From Candidatus Saccharimonadota bacterium (GTDB taxonomy: Bacteria > Patescibacteriota > Saccharimonadia > Saccharimonadales > OFTM59): a DNA stretch of 38,689 bases. Position numbers and translations under genes: made by a program. The first letter of the stretch is position 1. The number at the start of each line of letters is the position of its first letter. A model generated the notes under the pieces. The model worked only from the letters and a program-made list of their open reading frames with translations. It was not told the DNA's origin and ran no database searches. The stretch is taken from the NCBI GenBank assembly GCA_029260875.1, contig JAJDCL010000018.1, positions 1 to 38,689 of the forward strand, read 5' to 3'. Below are positions 8,432 through 16,358 of this stretch, in pieces.

Positions 8432-9694
8432 TTACAAAGTTACCGGTTTGCCCGATCTCTCAACATGCTCCCACGAGGCTTGCCCCGCATCATTTTTGTT
8501 TAATTTTTTTGAGTCTTTTATGGACTGGAAGAGTGCAATGAACTCTACTAGCGAAAGTATGTACATTAGAAAGTAAGCAAAAGGTAACAAGGCTGCCAGT
8601 ATAATTTTCGTATACAACTTTTCTGTTTGTTCACCCAGCAAGAGCAAAAAGATAAAACTTGTGACTATTATGTATACGCTCAGTAACGAGCTCATATCAG
8701 AAAACCTTAAGGTTACGTATAGAATATATCCAATCAACAGAGGTTCAATTAATAAAATAAATTCACCGAACAATGCATACGGGAGCTGATACCAGGTTAA
8801 TCGCTTATCGTACTTCTCTGATCTGCTAAATAGCATTTTGTAGTTTTTTAGCAGGGTTTGAAAGCGTCCGTACTTCCACCGGAACCTTTGTCTTATAAGC
8901 GAGCGTAGGTTTAAAACGTGTTCTGTATATGCCACACAATCAGCAGCATAATGTATACGATAATACTTATTGCCGTGCTTTTTTATCAGTTTAACAGTCA
9001 GGTCAATATCTTCTGTCATTGTATCTGTATCGTAGCCACCCACCCTTAGTAATGCAGATTTTCTAAAGGTAGAACCAACTCCTCCGACTATATATTCCAT
9101 ATTAAGCATACTGAGTGCGCGCTTCATTCTGTACGATATAAGGTATTCAAATCGTTGGGCTATGCCAAGGACTTTCCGCGTGGGGATGATTTTGACATTA
9201 GACGCAGCTGCAATAATTCTTTTATCCCGAAAATGATTAACCATCTTAGCTATGCTGCCCGGACTAAGTATAGAGTCAGCGTCTAGAACCATTATCAGGC
9301 TGCCCTTGGCCCACCTATTAATAGCTCGATTTAGAGCAGCAGCCTTTCCGGCGTTTGTCTGATTTATGACTGAAAAAGTGCCCGGGTTTTTCCGTTGAAA
9401 TGCGCGTAAAAAAGCTAATGTACGGTCCGTTGAGCCATCGTTTACGACTATAACTTGCATGTTTGGATAGGCATTATCCAAAACCGACCTTACTGTACGC
9501 AGTACTCCGGTCTCTTCATTATAAGCAGGTATAATCACCGAAATCATAGGTTTGTATGCTCTCTTTTTGTGCCTTTGCTTAAGAATCATCTTAAAATCGT
9601 AAACATCAGAAGCTATCAGCATGACAAAAATGCGTGTCAAATTAAGCAGGCTGAGGCCAGCAATTAGTACATAAAATACATGCGCCCAAACCAT
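8432..9694 (-). CDS. Family 2 processive glycosyltransferase (PgaC/hyaluronan-synthase-like)
   Basis: 420 residues. An N-terminal helix precedes a GT-A domain with VIIPAYNEE and VVNDGSTD, the DxD-type VLDADS, the acid/base motif TEDIDLT, and QRFRWKYG, the Q-x-x-R-W motif of processive synthases. Several C-terminal helices (about 290-390) form the membrane channel. Such enzymes polymerise and export polysaccharide from nucleotide sugars. The gene starts at the last base of the sortase stop (ATGA overlap), so it belongs to the surface operon that begins with the LPNTA protein. The polymer is unknown. Confidence 0.88.
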   Translation of the reverse strand: MVWAHVFYVLIAGLSLLNLTRIFVMLIASDVYDFKMILKQRHKKRAYKPMISVIIPAYNEETGVLRTVRSVLDNAYPNMQVIVVNDGSTDRTLAFLRAFQRKNPGTFSVINQTNAGKAAALNRAINRWAKGSLIMVLDADSILSPGSIAKMVNHFRDKRIIAAASNVKIIPTRKVLGIAQRFEYLISYRMKRALSMLNMEYIVGGVGSTFRKSALLRVGGYDTDTMTEDIDLTVKLIKKHGNKYYRIHYAADCVAYTEHVLNLRSLIRQRFRWKYGRFQTLLKNYKMLFSRSEKYDKRLTWYQLPYALFGEFILLIEPLLIGYILYVTLRFSDMSSLLSVYIIVTSFIFLLLLGEQTEKLYTKIILAALLPFAYFLMYILSLVEFIALFQSIKDSKKLNKNDAGQASWEHVERSGKPVTL

Positions 9695-10314
9695 CAGCTT
9701 GTCCTCACGTGATTCGCGGGTGTCTCTAGCTCTCCCACAAATAGAAAGTGTAGTATCCTTCTGTTTTCATATCTTTTGCCGGAGCAAGTCATGATCAAAA
9801 AAGTATTGGGTAAAAATCTCTGGGTCGCGGCGTATGCTGAAGGTTCGACTGTTTCGTCGCTAACGTATTTGAACAGATATGTTTTGCCTCCGCCCGTCTC
9901 CACAATAAGTATTTCATCCTCAGCCACGCCACCCAACGGCTTAAAAACAGACTCAATATTGTGACCGTACACCAAGGGTGTTTTGGAGCTATTCATCCAG
10001 AATGCATTTTGTTTATCTAGTGTCCACCTCCCACTATTTTTGTCATAAAAGCCCTGCTTAATTTCCTTCTCAAGTTCTAGCCGAGGCAGACTAAGACGCA
10101 CAGGATTTTCTAGCCGTAGGTCGTTATTCTGTTTTGTATCCTGCTCGACTTCGGCTAATCTTTGCGAGTTGATACTTTCGCCCACAGAGCGTTTATGTGC
10201 CGCAGCTAGATCAGGAACTAAAAAATATGCAGACCCCACAACAAGTAAAAACAGAGCAAATATAGTTAGGGTATTTGCTCTGTTCTGCCATACATTGATA
10301 CGTAATTTTTTCAT
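9694..10314 (-). CDS. Sortase (LPXTG transpeptidase)
   Basis: 206 residues. One N-terminal membrane helix (about 16-35, ALFLLVVGSAYFLVPDL) is followed by a sortase barrel. Catalytic residues are visible: His in LVYGHNIESVFKPL, Cys in LIMTCSGK and Arg in ENRRILHF. The length and single N-terminal anchor resemble classes C/D/E more than A; the class is not assigned. Sortases cleave a sorting motif and join the product to a surface amine. The neighbour upstream encodes a 61-residue protein with LPNTA, the obvious candidate substrate; the downstream neighbour is a glycosyltransferase. Confidence 0.88.
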   Translation of the reverse strand: MKKLRINVWQNRANTLTIFALFLLVVGSAYFLVPDLAAAHKRSVGESINSQRLAEVEQDTKQNNDLRLENPVRLSLPRLELEKEIKQGFYDKNSGRWTLDKQNAFWMNSSKTPLVYGHNIESVFKPLGGVAEDEILIVETGGGKTYLFKYVSDETVEPSAYAATQRFLPNTFLIMTCSGKRYENRRILHFLFVGELETPANHVRTS

Positions 10315-10349
10315 GCGTATAGCTAGCTTAGTCTGAATAGTAGTAAAAA

Positions 10350-10535
10350 CTATCGTGTGACGCGGCGTGCAATCCGAACCGCCAACTGGCTTGTTAAAGC
10401 TAGGATGCCGATTGTTATAGCTGAGTAAGCTAGAATAGTGCCTAAAGTGTTCCCTGCTGTGTTAGGTAGTAATACTATGCCACTACCAGAAGTCGTTGTT
10501 GCTGCTAAAACCTGCCCTACGTCATTTGAATACAT
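10350..10535 (-). CDS. 61-residue LPNTA protein, putative sortase substrate
   Basis: The protein reads LPNTA at residues 23-27, then a hydrophobic helix (about 30-53) and a basic tail RIARRVTR, which is a complete C-terminal cell-wall sorting signal. There is no signal peptide: the segment before the motif is only 22 residues, Thr/Ser/Gly-rich and carrying one acidic residue. The charge pattern predicts N-outside, C-inside insertion, which would expose LPNTA. Cleavage after Thr26 would release a 26-residue peptide. Start ATG at 10535 with Shine-Dalgarno AAAAGGAG six bases upstream. First gene of the sortase and glycosyltransferase operon. Confidence 0.75.
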   Translation of the reverse strand: MYSNDVGQVLAATTTSGSGIVLLPNTAGNTLGTILAYSAITIGILALTSQLAVRIARRVTR

Positions 10536-10537
10536 AC

Positions 10538-10637
10538 TTAACTCCTTTTAATTAAAAAGGCCCCGCGTGTTAGTACGCGGAACCCTCTTAACATTGATTT
10601 ACTACTGTACTTTATCAGTAAAGCGCGGATAGGTCAA
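10538..10637 (-). promoter_or_regulatory. Promoter and structured leader of the sortase operon
   Basis: On the minus strand a -35 TTGACC (10632-10637) and -10 TAAAGT (10609-10614) are 17 bp apart, giving a start near 10602. The leader of about 65 nt contains a 10-bp terminator-like stem (10559-10568 with 10575-10584) followed by five T, then a 6-bp inverted repeat CCTTTT/AAAAGG (10544-10560) that overlaps the Shine-Dalgarno. An 18-codon open frame (10594 to 10538) runs through the hairpin. Attenuation or ribosome-site masking is an inference. Confidence 0.55.
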
Positions 10638-10791
10638 CAATATTTTAGAATAATCAAAGTTAAAATGATGTTGCAGTTAGTGGCATGGTTTTTTGGCCTG
10701 TTTGGGCTGGTTGAAGCTCAGTTCACACCGATCAACATAATAAAATCAGCATACTCATAAAGAAGTCTATTTTGACAGCACTACTAAATTA
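10638..10791. other. Intergenic stretch with no confident gene
   Basis: A 31-codon plus-strand frame at 10665-10760 encodes a hydrophobic peptide (LQLVAWFFGLFGLVEAQF), but it has no clear ribosome site or well-placed promoter, so it is only mentioned here. No other feature seen. Confidence 0.3.
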
Positions 10792-11136
10792 TTAGTTGGA
10801 AATTTCGGCAAGACGGAAGAGAACGATTTCTTTAAGCAATTGCTCTGGGATGGAGGCGTTTTCTGTAAACCGTAAAGTTCCCTTGCCCGTACGGAAGCCG
10901 GCCAATTCTTTGCCGACCACCTTGATCATTTTATCCGACGCAGGATGTATACTCATATGATCTTTGTAGGCGGCGTAGTATATCAATGCCCGCTTGTTGT
11001 GTTTGAATGTAGGGATGCCGTAGCTTATAACTTCTTCGGCATCGGGGACCAACCGCTTCACAGCTTGTCTAATCTTCTCAAGTTCCACTCTTTGCGCTGA
11101 GCTCGCTCTATTAAGGTAGTCACTAACGTCTGTCAT
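10792..11136 (-). CDS. DUF1801 protein (YdhG/iron-chaperone-like)
   Basis: 114 residues with the DUF1801 pattern: a helical start (VELEKIRQAVKRLVPDAEEVISYGIPTF as adjoining segments), ALIYYAAYKDHMSIHP, and a C-terminal KGTLRFTENASIPEQLLKEIV. Relatives include the Fra/YdhG group with a frataxin-like fold, suggested to bind iron in Bacillus; the role here is unproven. It starts 12 bp after the stop of the VOC gene on the same strand. A TAAACT box 6 nt before the ATG may give an internal leaderless promoter. Confidence 0.85.
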   Translation of the reverse strand: MTDVSDYLNRASSAQRVELEKIRQAVKRLVPDAEEVISYGIPTFKHNKRALIYYAAYKDHMSIHPASDKMIKVVGKELAGFRTGKGTLRFTENASIPEQLLKEIVLFRLAEISN

Positions 11137-11148
11137 ATAGATAGTTTA

Positions 11149-11607
11149 TTACAAATCGGCGATTACGATTTTCTTCATCTCCATCATCCGTGCAAAAGCG
11201 CCGGGCTTTTTGATGAGGTCGTCCATATTCTTGGGTGCTACCTGCCAGCTTAAGCCGTACTTGTCCTTGAGCCAACCACATTGTTCTGATTCTGGGGCCG
11301 CTGAAAGTCTCCCCCAGTAATAATCAATCTCTTCCTGATCCTCGCAAGCTATCAGAAACGACACAGCCTCGGTAAACTTAAACTCTGGTCCGGCGTTGAC
11401 GGCCGTAAAACGCTGACCAAACAGCTCAAAGTCAATTGTTAGCACCTTGCCAGCAAATTCTTGCTGAAAGTCGGCCAAGCCTTCCCTGGTGCTTTTCGGA
11501 TAATAAGTAGTGTTTATAATCTTACCGTCTGGAAAAACCGAAACATAAAAGTCCACGGCCTCCTGAGCGTTTGCATTAAACCACAAATTTGCTGTAATTT
11601 TTTGCAT
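11149..11607 (-). CDS. VOC-superfamily protein (PhnB-like)
   Basis: 152 residues. The opening ITANLWFNANAQEAVDFYVSVFPDG and the central LTIDFELFGQRFTAVNAGPEF (read as adjoining segments) are typical of the PhnB/3-demethylubiquinone-methyltransferase-like branch of the glyoxalase (VOC) superfamily. YWGRLSA and CGWLKDKYGLSWQV complete the second beta-alpha-beta-beta-beta unit. Enzymatic activity is not established for most members. A Shine-Dalgarno AGGAGG-like stretch precedes the ATG. It lies between a second VOC gene and DUF1801 in one operon. Confidence 0.85.
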   Translation of the reverse strand: MQKITANLWFNANAQEAVDFYVSVFPDGKIINTTYYPKSTREGLADFQQEFAGKVLTIDFELFGQRFTAVNAGPEFKFTEAVSFLIACEDQEEIDYYWGRLSAAPESEQCGWLKDKYGLSWQVAPKNMDDLIKKPGAFARMMEMKKIVIADL

Positions 11608-11616
11608 AATTCCTCC

Positions 11617-12000
11617 TTAACTTTCTAATACTGCTAGAACGTTGCCTGCGGGGTCTTTGAACCAGGCGATATCCGGGCCTTGACCGCTTGTCTTGCCGCG
11701 GGCGATGTTCTGCTTGTCGGTACTGATCATCTCCTCGTCGTAACTTTCAAATTCCACATCTTTGTCTTTTAGTTCTTTGACAGCCTGCTCTATGTTATCA
11801 ACCACAAAGTTAAGAACCGTAAAGCTAGCTGGCGCATGGTCCGGTTTTTCGTAAATAAAGAGTTGCCCCCCGCCCGGCAGATCAAAGCCTAGGCCCATTC
11901 GCTCGTCGGTTAATTTCAATCCTAGTTTTTTAGTATAAAACTCTTTGGCTTTCGCTAAGTTATCTACCGAAAACCCACTAAATGCCGCTTTGTAATTCAT
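11617..12000 (-). CDS. VOC-superfamily (glyoxalase/bleomycin-resistance fold) protein
   Basis: 127 residues with two VOC half-folds: FSVDNLAKAKEFYTKKLGLK opens the first, FTVLNFVVDNIEQAVKEL the second, and IAWFKDPAGNVLAVLE is the usual end. Members bind a metal in a cupped site and act on small molecules or sequester antibiotics; ligand residues are not all conserved here, so the role is open. First gene of the operon VOC, VOC, DUF1801, with a 9-bp gap to the next gene. Confidence 0.85.
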   Translation of the reverse strand: MNYKAAFSGFSVDNLAKAKEFYTKKLGLKLTDERMGLGFDLPGGGQLFIYEKPDHAPASFTVLNFVVDNIEQAVKELKDKDVEFESYDEEMISTDKQNIARGKTSGQGPDIAWFKDPAGNVLAVLES

Positions 12001-12151
12001 GACCTACCCCCCCAAAGATTTAATAATTCCCTACTTAATAATACAGGGTTTGGCAACCAGCTAGAATAAACTGTTTGTGGTTGAGCCCTAACTATTATTA
12101 GCTAACTTCTGCCTGGTTAGCATAAATCATAAACTTGGGTAAAATAAGTTT

Positions 12152-12463
12152 ATGACTAAAAAAGAAATTGCCAGGGGCGTAGTGCATGAAGTCCCAGCGG
12201 ATTTACGAAAAGCCTTAATGGCTAACGAACCCGCTCTGAAGCTGTGGCAGGGTCTTACGCCACTGGCGCGGAATGAGTGGATTTGCTGGACAATAACTGT
12301 GAAGCAGCCGGAGACAAGGAAAAACCACATTGAGCGCACCATTACAGAGTTAAGGGAAGGTAAACGTCGTCCCTGCTGCTGGATCGGCTGTATCCACCGT
12401 ACAGATAAGCCAATTAGTCCGTCAGTGCAATGGGCGCTCAACAAAAGTAAGCGCGCTGGCTAA
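12152..12463 (+). CDS. YdeI/OmdA-like protein
   Basis: 103 residues. HEVPADLRKALMANEPALKLW, taken with TPLARNEWICWTITVKQPETR and RTITELREGKRRPCCW (adjoining segments), matches the OmdA (bacteriocin-resistance/YdeI) family: a short helical domain with the L-P-x-x-R-x-E and E-R-x-x-x-x-x-x-L-x-x-G patterns. The cellular role is poorly known. The ATG is 6 nt after TAAAAT (12140-12145) and lacks a Shine-Dalgarno, indicating a leaderless transcript. It converges with the heliorhodopsin gene. Confidence 0.75.
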   Translation: MTKKEIARGVVHEVPADLRKALMANEPALKLWQGLTPLARNEWICWTITVKQPETRKNHIERTITELREGKRRPCCWIGCIHRTDKPISPSVQWALNKSKRAG

Positions 12464-12517
12464 GTCAATTTGCAACAGAAGACAAGCACAGGCCATATAG
12501 GTTATACAGAACTTTTA

Positions 12518-13285
12518 TCAGCCGACCAGGGTAGCAGCAAATATTTGCCAAGCTAGCAACGACTTGGCCACAAAGCTAAGAATTATATAGGCTTTCTCAC
12601 CCCTTAAGTAATTAGCCCACTTACCCTTTGCCCTATATTGCTTGTATTGGACTAACGCAAAACAGTTAAATAATACGAAGAGCGAAATCACAATTCCATA
12701 CACAAAGCCAGGAGCAGAAGCGCCTTCGGGCCCACCTGGAGAAAGCAGTTGAGTTACTATAATTATCCAAGGAATAGCCCCGGCAATAGAGCCGAATATA
12801 AATGGTAGCCATTGGCCATTGCCAGGCTGAGCGTATTTTTCTTGCAGCCAGCCAAACAAAATCATCAATACATTCACGCCGGAAATAGCCATAAGTGCCG
12901 CATAGTCGCTGATGCCGTTTATCTGGGCGATCAAAAAAATCATCAGCGAGGAACTAAGCGAATACTCTACCCAGCGGAATATATTACGACTTTGTTTTAA
13001 CCCTTCCGCATATCTAGGGAAGAATTTTTTTGACGACACAAGAAAGTGAAAAAACGCCGATAGTCCCAAAAAGAGAGCCACGGTATAGCTGACGTTGCTG
13101 CTGAACAACAGGATCGGTTCGGTAAAGGTTGTTCCGGGAGGCCCCGTCATGTACGTCGCGGTTATGGGCAAGGAAAAATTGTTAGAAAGACTTAAGACCG
13201 CAATCAGCGATGCTAGGTGCAATAGCCCTGCTGAGATGTTCCACATTTTCAAAGGCTGAATGTGTGAACCGGTCGGTTTGCTCAT
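12518..13285 (-). CDS. Heliorhodopsin
   Basis: 255 residues, seven membrane helices. FVAKSLLAWQIFAATL in helix 7 carries the retinal-binding lysine at residue 241; the counterion Glu lies in RWVEYSLSS at 107; His23 and His80 are present. These positions match the numbering of the characterised heliorhodopsin 48C12. Heliorhodopsins are inverted relative to type 1 rhodopsins and have slow photocycles with sensory or enzyme-regulating roles proposed. The ATG at 13285 is 6 nt after TATTAT (13292-13297), so a longer upstream frame is rejected and the mRNA is probably leaderless. No carotenoid or retinal synthesis gene occurs in the window, so retinal would have to be acquired. Confidence 0.95.
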   Translation of the reverse strand: MSKPTGSHIQPLKMWNISAGLLHLASLIAVLSLSNNFSLPITATYMTGPPGTTFTEPILLFSSNVSYTVALFLGLSAFFHFLVSSKKFFPRYAEGLKQSRNIFRWVEYSLSSSLMIFLIAQINGISDYAALMAISGVNVLMILFGWLQEKYAQPGNGQWLPFIFGSIAGAIPWIIIVTQLLSPGGPEGASAPGFVYGIVISLFVLFNCFALVQYKQYRAKGKWANYLRGEKAYIILSFVAKSLLAWQIFAATLVG

Positions 13286-13492
13286 TACTGAATAATAACA
13301 CACAGGGGGCGCAACTGGGGCTAAGCCGGCTATTGGCTGTAACTGAGCGCAACATTTTCCGCAATAAATACTCTTGGAGGAATGCCAAGCCCGAAAACAC
13401 CGTAGCACGTTAATTCGCTTTTCTGGCCTACAAAATAACTTGAGACACCCAAAGCACAGGGCTAGTATAATACGTAAAGTATGATATAACAT

Positions 13493-14203
13493 ATGAGTAT
13501 GAGACTTTTTGATCCTACCATACACACGCCGGAAGGGTTGGCGGCGCAGCTTGAAACAATGTCTGTGCAACAAGAGACACTTATTGGTTCGCTTGGGAGA
13601 GCGGTACTCTACCATTGGTACGGATCGGACCCAGAGCGTGAGTTTCGTATTAGAGGCGAACCGGTAGAACGATCAGGCGCCAAGGCCCGCGACATAGACC
13701 TTTTAGGCATGCCAGAAGTAGCCGGGCGATATACAGAAGCGCCATTCGAGGTGGATTTTTGTACGCATGATGAATTTGTCCAAGTAGTAATGGATCGTGG
13801 CGACTGGATATTAACCTCGCCAAGAAAAACATTTTGTGAACCTGTTAGGCCAGAGGTTATGGAACCAATCAGAGGGGAGACAGTCCTTGGTGTCTCAGCT
13901 CAAACACTGCCACCCCAAACCCAGCTTGCCTTATATGGCCTAAAAGGTTTGTTGCGACCAAAGGATAGGCTTACCATGGTACCGTTACAGGAACTTGTGT
14001 CTCACCTCAACCCACAGGATCGCCTCCCAGGGGTTATGTTTCAGCCATTCCAGGCGTTGCGCAGGCTAAATCAGCAGGATCCATATATTCGGTTACTGAG
14101 GGCATATACTGCAATTGTCCCAGACTGCGTTAGGGTACAAGTTCGGCCGCTTGAAAAAGTTCTAAAGAGGCTATTGTTATCTGCGCAGATTAGCAAAAAC
14201 TAA
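13493..14203 (+). CDS. Hypothetical protein with possible nucleotidyltransferase fold
   Basis: 236 residues, no membrane helix. IGSLGRAVLYHWYG followed by a conserved-looking ARDIDLLGM and a later Asp in FEVDF resembles the G-S...D-x-D...D site of polymerase-beta-type nucleotidyltransferases, with the caveat that the spacing between GS and DxD is long. The second half (about 130-236) is helical and basic. The ATG follows TATGAT (13480-13485) by 7 nt. It is divergent from the heliorhodopsin gene and alone in its transcript. Fold assignment is tentative. Confidence 0.5.
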   Translation: MSMRLFDPTIHTPEGLAAQLETMSVQQETLIGSLGRAVLYHWYGSDPEREFRIRGEPVERSGAKARDIDLLGMPEVAGRYTEAPFEVDFCTHDEFVQVVMDRGDWILTSPRKTFCEPVRPEVMEPIRGETVLGVSAQTLPPQTQLALYGLKGLLRPKDRLTMVPLQELVSHLNPQDRLPGVMFQPFQALRRLNQQDPYIRLLRAYTAIVPDCVRVQVRPLEKVLKRLLLSAQISKN

Positions 14204-14235
14204 TTTGCCAAATGACGAGACCAGTTGAATAAGAC

Positions 14236-14283
14236 CAAAATAAAACAGGGCAACTCAGATTTCTGCTGCCCTGCTCTGTTTTT
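14236..14283. terminator. Bidirectional intrinsic terminator
   Basis: CAGGGCA (14246-14252) and TGCCCTG (14267-14273) form a stem flanked by an A-rich stretch on the left and a T run on the right, between two convergent genes. It can serve both the NTase-like gene and DUF378. Confidence 0.7.
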
Positions 14284-14303
14284 ATGTGTTGCGTGAAGGC
14301 TTG

Positions 14304-14513
14304 TTAAGCTTTGTCACCCTTTGACATCATAGATACAATTGAGTAAACACCGTATACCGCTGCTAGTCCCACTACGACATAAATAATTCTAGATAGCGCA
14401 GATTCTACCCCAAAAATGCTGTCCACAAGGTTGTAATCAAATGCACCTACTAACCCCCAATTCAGCCCCCCGACTACTAATAGTAAATATGTAACTTTTT
14501 CTGTTGCACTCAT
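14304..14513 (-). CDS. DUF378 small membrane protein
   Basis: 69 residues. KVTYLLLVVGGLNWGLVGAF followed by DYNLVDSIFG is the DUF378 (YuzA-like) signature, then a second helix IIYVVVGLAAVYGVYSIVSM and a short basic end. Two helices place it in the cytoplasmic membrane; function is unknown. A Shine-Dalgarno (AGGAGAG) lies before the ATG on the minus strand. Its neighbours do not suggest a pathway. Confidence 0.88.
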   Translation of the reverse strand: MSATEKVTYLLLVVGGLNWGLVGAFDYNLVDSIFGVESALSRIIYVVVGLAAVYGVYSIVSMMSKGDKA

Positions 14514-14746
14514 CTCTAACTCTCCTCGTTAATTACACTTATATTGTACGCCTACATGGCAAGCACCTCCTGGCCCTACTGCTGAGCACTATGCTGTATA
14601 CCCTGTTAAGAGTAGGCGCGCGCAGCGATGTTTAGCCTTTTTAGCTAAATAAAAAGCCTGAGCAAATGATATCGTCTGGCTGCACTTGCTATTAAGCGCC
14701 CAAAACACACATATGACACTTCATAAACCAGCCAATGAAATGTCAC

Positions 14747-14935
14747 TCAAGATTTGTTGCTTAGATATTTGCCGGCAATACTCAGTGCAAAACTAGGCAG
14801 AATAACAAATACCGAACTCAAGAACAGTTTAAACACCAGTGTTTCTTCATCAGGGTGTACAAAGATGTTGAAAATACCAAGCACCCCAAAAAGGATTGAC
14901 GCGCAAATAAAAATTTTTGTAGCTACTTTTTGCAT
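14747..14935 (-). CDS. Small two-helix membrane protein, hypothetical
   Basis: 62 residues from ATG at 14935, which is 6 nt after a perfect TATAAT (14942-14947); an upstream ATG at 14977 would precede this promoter. Helix one is about 6-27 (KIFICASILFGVLGIFNIFV), then the acidic loop HPDEETL, helix two about 33-55, and a basic tail. No family recognised. Monocistronic and leaderless by inference. Confidence 0.6.
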   Translation of the reverse strand: MQKVATKIFICASILFGVLGIFNIFVHPDEETLVFKLFLSSVFVILPSFALSIAGKYLSNKS

Positions 14936-15076
14936 ATCTTGATTATAACAAAACAGGCCACTGTTGCCACGCCACAAATCCCACCACCTCTGGCTAATTT
15001 ACACACTCCGCAATACTGATTCTACAAACAAGCTAAGCCTTTGCCGGTAAATACGTTATCTAATTATCCCAAGATT

Positions 15077-15187
15077 CTAGAAGCCACTTTCTATTAGTGC
15101 GCCTTCTGTTGCGTCTACAAAGCGTTGAATAATCTCTTTATATTCATCAGCTCTTATGTGGAATATTGAATTAGTCGCGTACTAACT
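15077..15187 (-). pseudogene. Short C-terminal coding remnant
   Basis: The minus-strand frame gives IFHIRADEYKEIIQRFVDA then TEGALIESGF and a stop at 15077-15079. It has protein-like composition but no start codon, and a stop 36 codons upstream. Probably the tail of a decayed gene in a stretch that otherwise (14936-15264) shows no gene. Confidence 0.3.
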
Positions 15188-15264
15188 CAACACCTTTGCA
15201 ACATAAATGGCAGGCATCCTAAACTGTAGTTACTACTAAATAATTACAAGGAAAGGAGCCTACC

Positions 15265-15390
15265 ATGGCTTATTCTAACAACCCTAATCTACCTAAAGCG
15301 AGAGCAATTGCTATGCAGTTGCTCATTTAAGAGAAGATATCATCTCAAGTGGTAGCTAACCGCTGCGGGTCTAGAGGACTACCCCCCCAC
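15265..15390 (+). pseudogene. Broken N terminus of an HTH-type transposase
   Basis: A good Shine-Dalgarno (AAGGAG) precedes ATG at 15265. The frame reads MAYSNNPNLPKARAIAMQLL, one more residue and TAA at 15328, then continues EKISSQVVANRCG. This is the start of an insertion-sequence transposase with an N-terminal helix-turn-helix (the VANRCGV-type recognition segment), disrupted by a stop and then interrupted at 15371 by a palindromic repeat. Whether it is the same IS as at the contig ends cannot be told. Confidence 0.5.
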
Positions 15391-15462
15391 AGAGGATAAA
15401 ATACGAACTAGCTGATCGCCAAAACGCAACAATTCCCTATCTGTTAGAGGACGGACCTCTAG
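15371..15462. repeat. REP-like palindrome pair, first locus
   Basis: A half site CTAGAGGAC at 15371 is followed by TAGAGGACGGACCTCTA (15445-15461), an imperfect palindrome with a 6-bp stem. Bases 15420-15462 are identical over 43 bp to 17937-17979. The unit sits inside the broken transposase gene, so it was inserted or copied there. Confidence 0.7.
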
Positions 15463-15568
15463 AACCAACTGGCGTAACAGTCACCCCGATTAAAGCTCAT
15501 TTTGAGAAGTAGATTCTTCTCTATAGCCGACAAGTAAGTATTTATGCTAGATGCTACTGAGTCAATTT

Positions 15569-16358
15569 CTAGAGCTCTCCAGAGCCATCAGCACCACCAG
15601 AACGCTGCCTATCAGCAAGATGTTCTCCCTGTCGAAGAATATAGTCAACCCAATACAGCTTTCCGTCACTTGCTTGGTTAGGAGTTACACGGTCATTAGG
15701 GTCAATAGGTAACGCCAAGTCTAGGTAAGTACAAAACCCAATATCAAAGCCCATATTGCTAAGAACTAATAATTCGCCCAAACTCCCTGGGGCTAGGTTC
15801 TGCGTTATCCACACCAATATCGCCACCAAGTAGTCGTCTAAATAATTCACATGTTCGTTCTCGGCCCTCTGTATTCGCCCTTCCAAACTCCACACTTGAA
15901 CCATCCACAACAACAGATTGTGGCTTGCCACTTTTATCGAGCACGATAGTTGTGCTGCCGTAATCAGCTGGCTCAACACTAATCCCCTTGTCAAGGCCCC
16001 GACTGCGTAGAATGTGTAAAGCTTGTGCTTCTAATCTGTTGTGACGCAAACTAGCCATACAAAGACCGTAATGGGAAACACCAGACAACCCTATGGTTGT
16101 GCCCATCATAAGAATGTCATCAAGTTGAGCTTGCGCACCTTCTACTGCATGCAGCAGAGCAAAACGTCCAAACTTACCACAAAGCCTATCTTCGGGCTTC
16201 CAGCATTCAACGTCAAGAACGCCTGCATTTGCCTGCTTGAAACCATCAGGTAAATAAATTTTACTTAATCCGTTTACGTAAAACTTAATCGCATCAGCAG
16301 ACACTTCTCGAACGAAGTCCGATGGTTCATGCAGTATAGCAGAAACCGGGCTATCCAT
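15569..16358 (-). pseudogene. Hypothetical gene with probable frameshift
   Basis: From ATG at 16358 (Shine-Dalgarno AGGAGA) the frame runs 199 residues to a stop at 15759, ending AEPSPREFGRIISS. Near 15770 the neighbouring frame takes over with protein-like sequence (GELLVLSNMGFDIGFCTYLD, later PIDPNDRVTPNQASDGKLYW) to a stop at 15569. Joined, the product would be about 260 residues. No recognisable family or motif; no membrane helix. A sequencing error or a real mutation in this decayed zone are both possible. It is flanked on both sides by the palindromic repeats. Confidence 0.45.

Noticed and set aside
13286-13615. Upstream extension of the heliorhodopsin frame
   Set aside because: Very basic, Cys-rich and unlike any rhodopsin; a -10 box lies directly before the internal ATG and the residue numbers match known heliorhodopsins only from that ATG.
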